Source: CAZUMW01 sp964621615 (GTDB lineage Bacteria; Desulfobacterota; WTBG01; CAIYCZ01; CAIRTM01). Taken from it: a stretch of DNA of 64,000 nt. The notes beneath the pieces were generated by a model. It searched no databases. It saw only the letters and a list, made by a program, of their open reading frames with translations, and was not told where the DNA came from. Where the stretch lies: contig CAZUMW010000023.1 in assembly GCA_964621615.1 (NCBI GenBank), positions 1 through 64,000 on the forward strand, in the 5' to 3' direction. This document shows positions 24,212-32,389 of the stretch, piece by piece; position 1 is the first letter of the stretch; each line of letters starts with the position of its first letter. The position numbers were made by a program, and so were the translations under genes.

Positions 24212-25735
24212 ATGGACATGAATATGCAGAAAAACAGAAAAAGCATTGCGTTTATCATGAAAAGTATGACAGTCAGCGTGCTTGTTTTTGCACTGTCGGC
24301 AGTGTGCGTGTACGCTCAGGAGGCAAAGTATGTGTTCCTGTTTATCGGGGACGGTATGGCGACCGTTCAGGTGAATGCTGCTGAAGTGTATGCAGCATCA
24401 GTGATCGACCCTGACACCAGAATGCATGAAAAGCTCGCCATGAGCCAGATGCCGTTTCATGGCCTGGCGACTACCTTTTCGGAAAACTCCTACATTACCG
24501 ATTCGGCCGCTGCCGGAACCGCTCTTGCCTGCGGATACAAAACAAAGTCAGGTGTTATTTCAATGAATGCCGACGGGACCGTGTCCTATAAAAGTATAGC
24601 TAAGGCAGCCCAGGACGCAGGCATGAAGGTCGGTATTGTTTCCAGCGTTTCCATCGACCATGCAACGCCGGCGGTGTTTTATGCAAACCAGCCGAGCCGC
24701 AACATGTACCATGAAATAGACCACGAGCTGGCAAACAGCGGCTTTGACTATTTCGGCGGCGGCGGTGTCAAGCGCCCCGACGGCCCTCTGGGAAATGTCT
24801 ATGACGCAGCAACGGCAAACGGCTACACGATTGTAACCGACCGGGTTTCCCTTCAGGCGCTGACGCCGGCCAGCGGTAAAGTTATTGCGTACAACCACAC
24901 CCTTGACGGCAGCAAGGCGCTGTACTATGAGCTGGACCGTCCGGCCGATCATATTTCCCTTGCAGAATTCACCGAAAAAGGCATCGAGCTGCTTGACAAC
25001 CCGAACGGCTTTTTCATGATGGTTGAAGGCGGCAAGATCGACTGGGCATGCCATGCAAATGATGCCCGCTCCGCAATCGACGATACGCTCGCTTTTGACG
25101 ACGCCATCAAAGAAGCGGTTGAGTTTTACAATGATCATCCTGATGAAACGCTGATTATTGTAACCGGCGACCACGAGTGCGGCGGCATGACCATCGGCTA
25201 TGCCGGAACCGCCTATGAGACATATTTTGATATCGTTAACCGTCAGAATCAGTCATACATTGAGTTTGGAAAAGTGTTTGCAGATGCAATTGCTGCCGGC
25301 GACAGCTTCAATGACCTCAAGGATGATATTACTGCAGCATTCGGGCTGGAGTTTTTAAGCAGAGCGCAGCGCCGCATGCTGGAGCGGCAGGCCGAATCCG
25401 GCGATCATGACGCATCAGTGACCCTGCGCCTTGCAGTGAATAACTGGGAGCTGCAGGATCTCAAGCGCGCCTTCACGATGAGCATGATGCCCGATTCTGC
25501 CCGGCCCTCGGATATCCGCACCTATGAGCTCTATGGATACTATGACCCGCTGACCGTGACATGCACCCATATTCTGAACAAAAAGGCAGGAGTTGCATGG
25601 ACCTCTTATTCTCACACCGGCGTTCCCGTTCCCGTGTTTGCGCAGGGCGTGAGCGGTGAGGACTTTGACGGTTTTTATGACAATACCGACATTGCAAAGA
25701 AAATGGCTGCAAGCATGGGCCTCAGCCTGAATTAA
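24212..25735 (+). CDS. Alkaline phosphatase (PhoA family), exported
   Basis: Start ATG behind GAGAGGTA; signal peptide ends CVYAQ. Active-site elements are complete: the metal ligand in FLFIGDGMA, the phosphorylated serine in ITDSAAAGTAL, the histidine of the SIDHATPA segment, metal ligands in EGGKIDWACHANDA and GDHECGGM, and a final histidine in SYSHTGVPVPVFAQG. The 507-residue length is in range, with an insertion of helices at about 355-425. The enzyme releases phosphate from monoesters in the periplasm. It follows the curlin genes by 82 bp with its own ribosome site; no Pho box is evident. A strong terminator closes the unit. Confidence 0.9.
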   Translation: MDMNMQKNRKSIAFIMKSMTVSVLVFALSAVCVYAQEAKYVFLFIGDGMATVQVNAAEVYAASVIDPDTRMHEKLAMSQMPFHGLATTFSENSYITDSAAAGTALACGYKTKSGVISMNADGTVSYKSIAKAAQDAGMKVGIVSSVSIDHATPAVFYANQPSRNMYHEIDHELANSGFDYFGGGGVKRPDGPLGNVYDAATANGYTIVTDRVSLQALTPASGKVIAYNHTLDGSKALYYELDRPADHISLAEFTEKGIELLDNPNGFFMMVEGGKIDWACHANDARSAIDDTLAFDDAIKEAVEFYNDHPDETLIIVTGDHECGGMTIGYAGTAYETYFDIVNRQNQSYIEFGKVFADAIAAGDSFNDLKDDITAAFGLEFLSRAQRRMLERQAESGDHDASVTLRLAVNNWELQDLKRAFTMSMMPDSARPSDIRTYELYGYYDPLTVTCTHILNKKAGVAWTSYSHTGVPVPVFAQGVSGEDFDGFYDNTDIAKKMAASMGLSLN

Positions 25736-25752
25736 GCAGCAGCTGTGGAGTA

Positions 25753-25790
25753 CGTGCAGGCAGACCGGGCTGTCCCGGTCTGCCTGCACG
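25753..25790 (+). terminator. Terminator after alkaline phosphatase, 17-bp perfect stem
   Basis: CGTGCAGGCAGACCGGG pairs perfectly with its complement across a CTGT loop and is followed by CTTATTTAATT. One of the strongest hairpins in the window. Confidence 0.8.
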
Positions 25791-25860
25791 CTTATTTAAT
25801 TATCACCGATCCGGGTGAATGCATTTCAGAAAACATCGAGCATATGGAATCAGGCCGCTT

Positions 25861-27147
25861 ATGATTAAAACCGCATGGAATACCATTGATCCCGGCAAAA
25901 AGAAAAATATATTATTTGCCGCTTTGCTGTCACTTCTGTGTGTCGCTCTTGTGTTTGTGCCCACCGGTTATGAGAACCGAAAATATGAAAATTCACATCT
26001 TGCGCGGGCAGAAATTGTGTCAGTGGATAACACAGAGGTATCTCAGCACCTGATCGTTAAAACCGGCTTTCAGGAGCTGCAGGTGGAAATACTAAGCGGA
26101 CCCTGGAAAGGCAAGCGCATTACGGCGGTCAACCAGCTCACCAGCACCATGGAGCTGGATGAAATGTACACTGCCGGCCAGACGGTGCTGCTTGAGTTTT
26201 CCGCGGTGGACGGAAAAATAAAATGGGCACATGCCCGCGGCACGTACCGCCTGAGAATCGAGCTTGTTTTGATGGGACTGTTTGCCCTGCTGCTTATCGG
26301 TGTGGCGGGATGGACGGGGTTTAAAGCACTTATTACGTTTGTTTTCACCGCTCTGATGGTCTGGAAGGTGATGATGCCCTGCTTTTTGAAAGGGTATGAT
26401 CCTGTTTTGGTTGCTCTGGGAGTCGTCGGGGTGTTGACCGCTGCAACAAGCTTTATCGTAGGCGGCTTAAGCCGTAAAGGGCTTGTCACCTTTCTGGGTG
26501 CGTTCCTCGGCCTGGTGCTTACCTGCATACTTGCACAGGTGTTTCAGCACGGGTTTAATGTTCACGGGGCGGTGCGGCCGTTTGCGGAACAGCTTCTGTA
26601 CTCCGGGTTTTACCATCTTGACCTGACGCGCATTTTTCTGGCGGGTATTGTTGTTGCGTGCTCAGGGGCGGTTATGGATCTTGCAATGGATATTTCTGCA
26701 TCGATGCATGAAATAGCCGAGCAGAAGCCTGATATTTCGCCCCTGCAGCTGATCGGCTCGGGAATGGCAGTGGGCAGAGCGGTCATCGGGACCATGACGA
26801 CGACGCTTCTGCTTGCCTATTCCGGGAGCTATATGACCATGTTTATGTATTTTATGGGGCAGGGTATTCCGCTGCAGAATATATTTAACCTGAATTATGT
26901 TGCTGCTGAAGTGTTGAATACGTTTGTCGGCAGCTTCGGCCTGGTAACGGTTGCGCCGTTTACGGCCCTGATGGGCGGACTGCTGTACGGGCGGGGAAAG
27001 CATTCTGAGAAGCAGCTTCACCGGTCTCACGCCGTGCACGTACAGCATAGCCTGTATCCTGCCGGGTCGGGTGCCGGGCGTGAGGACGATTTGAACGCTC
27101 ATGAAGCTGTCATTAGACATGATCTCAAAACAGCGCGCAGGCATTGA
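25861..27147 (+). CDS. YibE/F-family multi-pass membrane protein
   Basis: The start at 25861 (CAGG upstream) or the in-frame ATG at 25819 cannot be separated with confidence. A first membrane helix (about 20-37) is followed by a soluble beta-rich segment with VKTGFQELQVEILSGPWKGK and VLLEF (about 55-125), then about seven further helices. The family core includes GWTGFKALITFVFTALMVWKVMMP, GGLSRKGLVTFLGAFLGL, GAVMDLAMDISASMHEI and GSGMAVGRAVIGTMTTTLLLAYSG. Function is not established; YibE/F proteins are proposed transporters. The last about 40 residues are polar and unlike the family, perhaps a recently extended end. Confidence 0.8.
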   Translation: MIKTAWNTIDPGKKKNILFAALLSLLCVALVFVPTGYENRKYENSHLARAEIVSVDNTEVSQHLIVKTGFQELQVEILSGPWKGKRITAVNQLTSTMELDEMYTAGQTVLLEFSAVDGKIKWAHARGTYRLRIELVLMGLFALLLIGVAGWTGFKALITFVFTALMVWKVMMPCFLKGYDPVLVALGVVGVLTAATSFIVGGLSRKGLVTFLGAFLGLVLTCILAQVFQHGFNVHGAVRPFAEQLLYSGFYHLDLTRIFLAGIVVACSGAVMDLAMDISASMHEIAEQKPDISPLQLIGSGMAVGRAVIGTMTTTLLLAYSGSYMTMFMYFMGQGIPLQNIFNLNYVAAEVLNTFVGSFGLVTVAPFTALMGGLLYGRGKHSEKQLHRSHAVHVQHSLYPAGSGAGREDDLNAHEAVIRHDLKTARRH

Positions 27148-27241
27148 TGTTGTTGCAGTCTGCTGAGATGGTTGACTTTGTGTGAGGCTGTTTTAGCGGT
27201 TATAGGAAAACGGTGTTCCTTTAGATAAAGGTCCCCGTTTT

Positions 27242-28126
27242 TTACTCCCAGATGCTTTTCATTGTTTCCTGCTGGCCGTATCCCCAGGGAAAGTGTTCTG
27301 TTGCAGAACAGGCGAAATACCAGGTGTCGGTATAGTTCGGTGTGGTTGCACCATATCATGCGGACGCCGGCCGGCTGTAGATGTCCTGCAGGGTCTATTT
27401 CCGGAACCCTGTAATTCAGGTATGCAAGAACGGCATTCCGGTCGCTCAATGGTTGTTCGGAAAACCAGGTTATTTCATCCATGCCGTCAACAAACACCTG
27501 ATTGGTGTTAAGCGCTTTTAGCCGTAGCTGTATCCGTGGTCGAATTCCGCAAGAAAGGGGTTTGCATCCGTTCTCCATTCGCCCGGATTGATGCCCCCAA
27601 GGCTTCTGCCGTAGATGCTTTGCGGGCAGGACGGGTCGGAGGGCCAGGCAGGTGCAATGTCTACGCCGACAGGAGAATCAGCCGTCAGAAAAAGGCGCAG
27701 GGGTGCGGCGTGGAAATCAAGCAGCAGCTCATCGCCGCATTTCAGCCCATGGGTATGCGCATCGAAAAATACCCAGCTGCGGCGGGCGTTTGTATCCGCA
27801 TATGAGCGGATTTTTCTGATAAGCGATGCGGTGAGCGCCGTGTCGGTGTCATTTTCCGAAATCCAGTCAAGCTGTCCCAGGTGGATCGCCTCAAACCCGG
27901 CGTCGATGAAAAGCGTCGCCGCATAATAGAACCACATCCGCGTTTCGCGTTTCGTGATATCGGGTACCGAGACCCCGGTGCCGAACTGGTCCTGCAAATC
28001 GTCAAACAGTATATGGCAAGTTGCGATAGCCTTTATTCATTCCATGCCTGGGTCATTGAGCCACAGCATATGCACCAGCTGCATTGTATGGCAGGAAAAT
28101 ACGGCATTGCCCTCCTTCGGTAGAGG
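27242..28126 (-). pseudogene. Multiply frameshifted remnant of an unidentified protein
   Basis: Reading the minus strand, coherent protein-like text runs through several frames. QLVHMLWLNDPGMEW (about 28100-28040) shifts into FDDLQDQFGTGVSVPDI and continues to GINPGEWRTDANPFLAEFDHGYSYG (stop at 27518). A second shift leads into LNTNQVFVDGMDEITWFSEQ and LAYLNYRVPEIDPAGHLQ, then a third into DTWYFACSATEHFPWGYGQQ, ending MKSIWE at a TAA (27242). At least three frameshifts are needed, so it is broken. The FDAHTHG and AIHLGQLDW segments suggest a barrel-like enzyme, but I do not recognise the family. It lies between the YibE/F gene and fabD. Confidence 0.65.
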
Positions 28127-28275
28127 GAGGGCAATTGGGGAGGAGGTTGCCGTTATGAAACGCTGTATATGTATCTAACCACATTAATGTTAAACACCTG
28201 TTGCCGGTATATTAATAAGACGTTAATTGTGAGAAGGATCAAGAAACGCCCGCATGAGCGATATTGTTATTTGAG

Positions 28276-28305
28276 TTGACACCCGCTTAACGTTTATTTT
28301 ATACT
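28276..28305 (+). promoter_or_regulatory. Promoter TTGACA-N18-TATACT for fabD
   Basis: A perfect -35 at 28276-28281 and TATACT at 28300-28305, about 75 bases before the start codon. The same -10 and spacing are seen for the divergently oriented acyl carrier protein operon at 31340-31369. Confidence 0.7.
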
Positions 28306-28383
28306 TAATTTTTAACAATGACTATATTCGCTGATGCGCCCGATATGTGTAACTAAAAAAACTACGATTGGAGGTTAGGTACA

Positions 28384-29316
28384 ATGGCAAAATGGGCTTT
28401 TCTTTTTCCGGGACAGGGGTCCCAGTATGTCGGTATGGGTAAAGATCTCTCGGATAATTTTTCAGTCGCTCAGGAGGTGTTTGCAGAGGCTGACGATGCG
28501 CTTGGTGAAAGCCTGTCAAAGCTGTGCTTCGAGGGACCTGAAGATGATTTGAAGCTGACCAAAAACACCCAGCCTGCGATTCTGACGGTCAGCGTCGCGG
28601 CGCTGCGCGTTCTGCAGCAGGAAAGCGATCTCGAACCTGCAGTGACCGCGGGTCACAGCCTCGGCGAGTTCAGCGCACTTGTGTGCTCCGGCGCGCTTGA
28701 CTTTGCCGATGCGGTGCGCATTGTGCGCAAGCGCGGCACCTTCATGCAGGATGCGGTTCCGGTCGGCCTGGGCGGCATGGCAGCCATTCTGGGACTAGAC
28801 ACCGATGCGGTTGAGAAGCTGTGCAGCGAGTGCGCTCAGGGACAGGAGCTGGCCCCGGCAAACTATAACTGCCCGGGTCAGATTGTTATATCTGGACATA
28901 TTGATGCAGTGAAGCGGGCCGTTGAAAAATCGGAGGATGCAGGGGCAAAGCGCGCGGTGATGCTGCCGGTGAGCGCTCCGTTTCACAGCAGCCTGATGAA
29001 GCCCGCCGCAGATAAGCTGGCCGAAGCGCTGGAGCCGATTCCCGTATCAGATCTCAAGGTGCCGGTTCTGTCAAATGTCGAGGCCGATTTCTATCCGTCA
29101 AAGGACGCGGTGAAAAAGCTGCTGGCGCAGCAGGTAAACCATCCGGTCCGCTGGATTGAAGAAATGGATAAGATGCTCAAAGAAGGCGTTGAACGTGCGG
29201 TTGAGCTCGGTCCGGGAAAAGTTCTCTGCGGCATGATGAGAAAAATCAACCGCGAGATGAAAATGAAAAACATTGAAACCACCGACACGCTGAAGGATTT
29301 CCTGGAAACCCTGTAG
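28384..29316 (+). CDS. fabD: Malonyl-CoA:ACP transacylase
   Basis: The 310-residue protein has all FabD landmarks: FPGQGSQYVGMG at the start, the nucleophile Ser92 in AGHSLGEFSALV, the RG(T/F)xMQ segment with the malonyl-binding arginine (RKRGTFMQDAV), the histidine in VSAPFHSSLM and the ELGPGKVL end. It transfers malonyl from CoA to ACP at the start of fatty acid elongation. It stands alone with its own strong promoter instead of in a fab operon, and faces a gene for a small carrier protein across a shared terminator. Confidence 0.93.
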   Translation: MAKWAFLFPGQGSQYVGMGKDLSDNFSVAQEVFAEADDALGESLSKLCFEGPEDDLKLTKNTQPAILTVSVAALRVLQQESDLEPAVTAGHSLGEFSALVCSGALDFADAVRIVRKRGTFMQDAVPVGLGGMAAILGLDTDAVEKLCSECAQGQELAPANYNCPGQIVISGHIDAVKRAVEKSEDAGAKRAVMLPVSAPFHSSLMKPAADKLAEALEPIPVSDLKVPVLSNVEADFYPSKDAVKKLLAQQVNHPVRWIEEMDKMLKEGVERAVELGPGKVLCGMMRKINREMKMKNIETTDTLKDFLETL

Positions 29317-29353
29317 ACAGGCGAACGCGGGGTTCGTATAAAACGTACCGCTC

Positions 29354-29396
29354 AAAAAAAACCGGCCTTACATACTGTATAAGGCCGGTTTTTTTT
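29354..29396. terminator. Bidirectional terminator between fabD and the ACP gene
   Basis: AACCGGCCTTA pairs perfectly with TAAGGCCGGTT, preceded by an A-run and followed by eight T, so it can work on both strands. Confidence 0.85.
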
Positions 29397-29418
29397 GTGA
29401 TCATAGCAGCTGCAGCGC

Positions 29419-29661
29419 TTATTCATTCATCATCTTGATCGTCAGATCGACGGCATCGTTGAACGTTTCAACCTCATCGCGCTCATCCTCGTCAAACATC
29501 AGGTCCCACTCATCCTCGATCATGGTAAAAAACTCAAGCTTTCCCGATGAGTTCAGGCCGAGGTCGATCAGCTTGGCATCGTAGTCGATCTCAGCATCTT
29601 TGTTTGCGAGCGCTTTTTTGAGAAAGGATTCCATTTTTTGAGCAACTTCTTGTCTTTCCAT
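29419..29661 (-). CDS. Acyl carrier protein-like protein
   Basis: The start at 29661 follows AAGGAGAG; the frame extends six codons further. The 80-residue acidic protein has the four-helix carrier pattern with LIDLGLNSSGKLEFF. Ser38 sits where the phosphopantetheine serine of the canonical LGxDSL motif lies, although Asp is Asn and Leu is Ser here, so attachment of the cofactor is likely but not certain. It is 46 bp downstream of an acylating aldehyde dehydrogenase on the same strand, suggesting it carries an acyl group for that enzyme rather than serving bulk fatty acid synthesis. Confidence 0.75.
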   Translation of the reverse strand: MERQEVAQKMESFLKKALANKDAEIDYDAKLIDLGLNSSGKLEFFTMIEDEWDLMFDEDERDEVETFNDAVDLTIKMMNE

Positions 29662-29707
29662 GGCTCTCTCCTTGTTCAAAAGTATATTGTTTGCTGTTCA
29701 ATTCAGC

Positions 29708-31093
29708 TTACTTGCCGTGTTTATTCCAGTAGGATCCGAATAACTTGTCTTCATCCGGTTTGTTTTCGGCTATCGGCCAGGAAATCCAGGTGTAGTTTAC
29801 CATGTGGCGCCAGGTGATATTGTCAGAGGAGCTGTTGCCTCCCCAGGTGCCGCAGGCAAGCGTCATGGTAAAGGGCATGCCGTTGGTGAAGGCGCCGCTG
29901 TTTGCCAGGCACTGCGGCTGGTTGACCATGAGGCGGCTTACGTGCGCCTGTTCGCCGAGTTCCATAACCCGGTCGTTATTTGTGGTGTGAATGGCGGCGC
30001 AGTGACCTTCGCCGCAAATAGAGTGGAGGCGCTTGACCGCATCTATTGCATCGCTGAATTCGGAGTATTTCCACAGCGTTGTGGTAACCGACAGCTTTTC
30101 ATCTGAAAATTTGTCACTTTCATAGGGCATATCACCGAGCACCATGAAAAACCGTGTTCCCTCAGGGGGATTTATGCCGGCGATTTCAGCAATTTTTTCG
30201 GGCGGCCGGGCAACAATTTTCTGGTTCATATGCTCGCCGTCAGGCCAGAGCGCTTCCTTGAGCTTAGCTTTTTCCTCGGCATTGCACAGATAGCCGCCTT
30301 TGGCCTTGAGCTGCTCGATCATCTTGTCCCACTGGGACTCCTGTATGACAAGAGAGTTTTCCGCGGAGCAGGATGTCGCGTTATCAAAGGTTTTTGAGCG
30401 GAAAATTTTGTCTGCTGCTTCTGCAGGATCGGCGGTTTCATCGATGATGGCAACGGAGTTGCCGGCTCCGACGCCCAGCGACGGCTTACCGCTTGAGTAG
30501 GCAGCCTGAACGGATGCTTTGCCGCCGGTTGAAATGACAATATCAGCAGCCTTCATCAGCGCCTGGATATCCTCGATGTAGGGGCGCTCCATTGCCTGAA
30601 CAAGATCTGCCGGGGCCCCGACTTTTTCAAGGCCGGCGCGAATGTATTTTACCGTGAGCGCGCAGCATCTGCGCGCGATCATATGGGGCGCGAAAATGAT
30701 AGCGTTTCTGGTTTTCAGGGCAAACAGCGACTTGCATACCGGGGTTGCCGTTGCATTGGTGCAGGGGGCGGGAGCAGCGATAACGCCCATCGGCTTCATA
30801 ATTTTGGCAATGCCGAGGTCTTTGTACTCTTCAACGACGCCGGTGGTTTTGACACCGTCCATATCACGGAGGCAGCCGAGAGCCTTATTGCGGTGCTTGT
30901 TGTACTTGTCCTCATAGACTCCCATTTTGGTTTCTTTTACTGCCATCTTTGCACATTCTTCAGCGTGCTCGGGCTTTATTGCCTCCCATGCGGCGGCAAG
31001 TACCATTTCATCAACTTTCTCCTGCGGCCAGTGCTCGACTTCCTGCTGGGCCTTCCTGGCTTTTTCCATCAGTTCCTGAATAACGTCGCTCAT
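29708..31093 (-). CDS. CoA-acylating aldehyde dehydrogenase (sulfoacetaldehyde/acyl reductase type)
   Basis: Start at 31093 with GGAGGAATC upstream; 461 residues. The sequence follows the acylating branch (AdhE N-half/EutE/SauS): KPMGVIAAPAPCTNATATP, APH segment, GGKASVQAAYSSGKPSLGVGAGN for cofactor binding, and the catalytic cysteine in FDNATSCSAENSLV. A late block reads QPQCLANSGAFTNGMPFTMTLACGTWGGN. Such enzymes interconvert acyl-CoA and aldehyde with NAD(P)H. The nearest named types by feel are sulfoacetaldehyde and acetaldehyde dehydrogenases; the partner ACP suggests a longer or special acyl substrate. No shell protein or alcohol dehydrogenase genes are nearby. Confidence 0.82.
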   Translation of the reverse strand: MSDVIQELMEKARKAQQEVEHWPQEKVDEMVLAAAWEAIKPEHAEECAKMAVKETKMGVYEDKYNKHRNKALGCLRDMDGVKTTGVVEEYKDLGIAKIMKPMGVIAAPAPCTNATATPVCKSLFALKTRNAIIFAPHMIARRCCALTVKYIRAGLEKVGAPADLVQAMERPYIEDIQALMKAADIVISTGGKASVQAAYSSGKPSLGVGAGNSVAIIDETADPAEAADKIFRSKTFDNATSCSAENSLVIQESQWDKMIEQLKAKGGYLCNAEEKAKLKEALWPDGEHMNQKIVARPPEKIAEIAGINPPEGTRFFMVLGDMPYESDKFSDEKLSVTTTLWKYSEFSDAIDAVKRLHSICGEGHCAAIHTTNNDRVMELGEQAHVSRLMVNQPQCLANSGAFTNGMPFTMTLACGTWGGNSSSDNITWRHMVNYTWISWPIAENKPDEDKLFGSYWNKHGK

Positions 31094-31339
31094 GATTCCT
31101 CCATTCAATTAATTTACGTTAGCTTTGCAGTTGTTGCTGTACTATGAAACCCGTTCCGCATTATGTAAGCTGTTTGCTGTCATACGGAGAAGGTATTGCT
31201 GCGGCGGGTCGGCGTCGGAACATACATTATGCCGGGATACATCTTTATATGATGGGAATTATTCCGGACTGCTGCACTCCGTTTTCGTATTTTGAGATAG
31301 TTGTGGCAGACATTTTCTTTTGTACGCTAATAGATTGTA

Positions 31340-31369
31340 AGTATACCACTTTTGTGAAAAAAAAGTCAA
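31340..31369 (-). promoter_or_regulatory. Promoter TTGACT-N18-TATACT for the dehydrogenase-ACP operon
   Basis: On the minus strand, -35 TTGACT (31364-31369), 18 bases rich in T and A, and -10 TATACT (31340-31345). It lies about 250 bases before the start codon, leaving a long untranslated leader in which I see no clear structure. Confidence 0.65.
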
Positions 31370-31376
31370 TATGAAT

Positions 31377-31408
31377 AACAAAAGCCCGGCGAGTGCCGGG
31401 CTTTTGTT
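31377..31408. terminator. Bidirectional terminator, 14-bp perfect stem
   Basis: AACAAAAGCCCGGC and its exact complement flank a GAGT loop. The A/T ends allow function on either strand; it most likely ends the cytochrome operon read from the minus strand. Confidence 0.85.
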
Positions 31409-31438
31409 ATTCCGGTAATTTATATACAGGACAGGATT

Positions 31439-32389
31439 TTATTCCTGCTGCCCGCTGTCTGTTTCTTTCGCTTTTTCCGTTTCCTGCGTTCCTTTTGTCA
31501 GCGAGGGGGCGGGTGCGCCGCCTTTAAAGAAAAGGACCAGTGCTGCTATGCCCGCAAGATACAGCACGATGAGCATGACGACCATGAGCGGGCTGGTCAT
31601 GACATTGGGACGGTGAATTTTTCCGAACAGGATGTCAGCTCTTCCCTCTGCGTGGCAGCTGGCACACACGGCGCGCTCCTGCTTCTCAAGGTCGTGATCG
31701 GCAACCTCATAATGGCAGTCAATGCATCGCTGAGTGGAGAAATCGCAGCCCATATCGACTTTTCCATGCCCCTTTACCCTGGCCGCAAAAAGCGACAGCA
31801 CAGAGGAAATGGTTTGCTCGGCGGTGAATTGTTCTTTTCCCTGAAGGTAGCGCTTCAGGGAAACAGCTACGTCCGGGGCAGCCTCGTTTTTATGGCACGT
31901 GCCGCAGGTGCCGGCGATGTTGTCCGGATGCACTGATGATTCAGGCTGATCTGCGTACTGCACCTCGTGCATGGTATGACAGTCATAGCACTCAGGGGCA
32001 TCGGCATTGCCTTGTGCAAGCAGCTGGCCGTGAGGGCTCTTATTATAATTTTCGGCAACCTCCTCGTGACAAGTTACACACGTTACATCGGGCAGCCCCT
32101 CTGCGGGGTGATTTCCGTCTGCTGTTGCCGTTTCATGGCAGTCAATGCACTCATAGCCCATATCGCCGTGAATGTCTTTGAGGTAGCGCTCCTTATCGAC
32201 ATACAGGCTGTGTACCGTGCCGTCTTTGTCAGTTTTTGTGAGCGTAGGGTCCATGTGGCATTCCATGCAATCGTCCACCGACTGAGAAAGCGCCGGTGCC
32301 GCGCCGCCGGAGATCAAAAGCGCCAGCAGCAGTCCTGTTGCCAAACGTGCGGGTTTGCTAAATAGGTTTTTGGCTTTCATGATGTGCAT
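31439..32389 (-). CDS. Seven-heme c-type cytochrome with C-terminal membrane anchor
   Basis: The start codon follows directly on the stop of the upstream gene, with GGAG within that gene's end. A signal peptide (ending ALSQS) precedes seven CxxCH heme sites: CMECH, CIDCH, CVTCH, CYDCH, CGTCH, CIDCH, CASCH. Extra histidines (IHGD, SPHGQ, MHEV, KIHRP) can supply distal ligands. A single helix near residues 267-290 anchors it, followed by a short Lys/Glu/Thr-rich tail. The helix implies the hemes face the periplasm. It is last in the five-gene redox operon and probably the electron exit or entry to soluble cytochromes. Confidence 0.88.
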   Translation of the reverse strand: MHIMKAKNLFSKPARLATGLLLALLISGGAAPALSQSVDDCMECHMDPTLTKTDKDGTVHSLYVDKERYLKDIHGDMGYECIDCHETATADGNHPAEGLPDVTCVTCHEEVAENYNKSPHGQLLAQGNADAPECYDCHTMHEVQYADQPESSVHPDNIAGTCGTCHKNEAAPDVAVSLKRYLQGKEQFTAEQTISSVLSLFAARVKGHGKVDMGCDFSTQRCIDCHYEVADHDLEKQERAVCASCHAEGRADILFGKIHRPNVMTSPLMVVMLIVLYLAGIAALVLFFKGGAPAPSLTKGTQETEKAKETDSGQQE

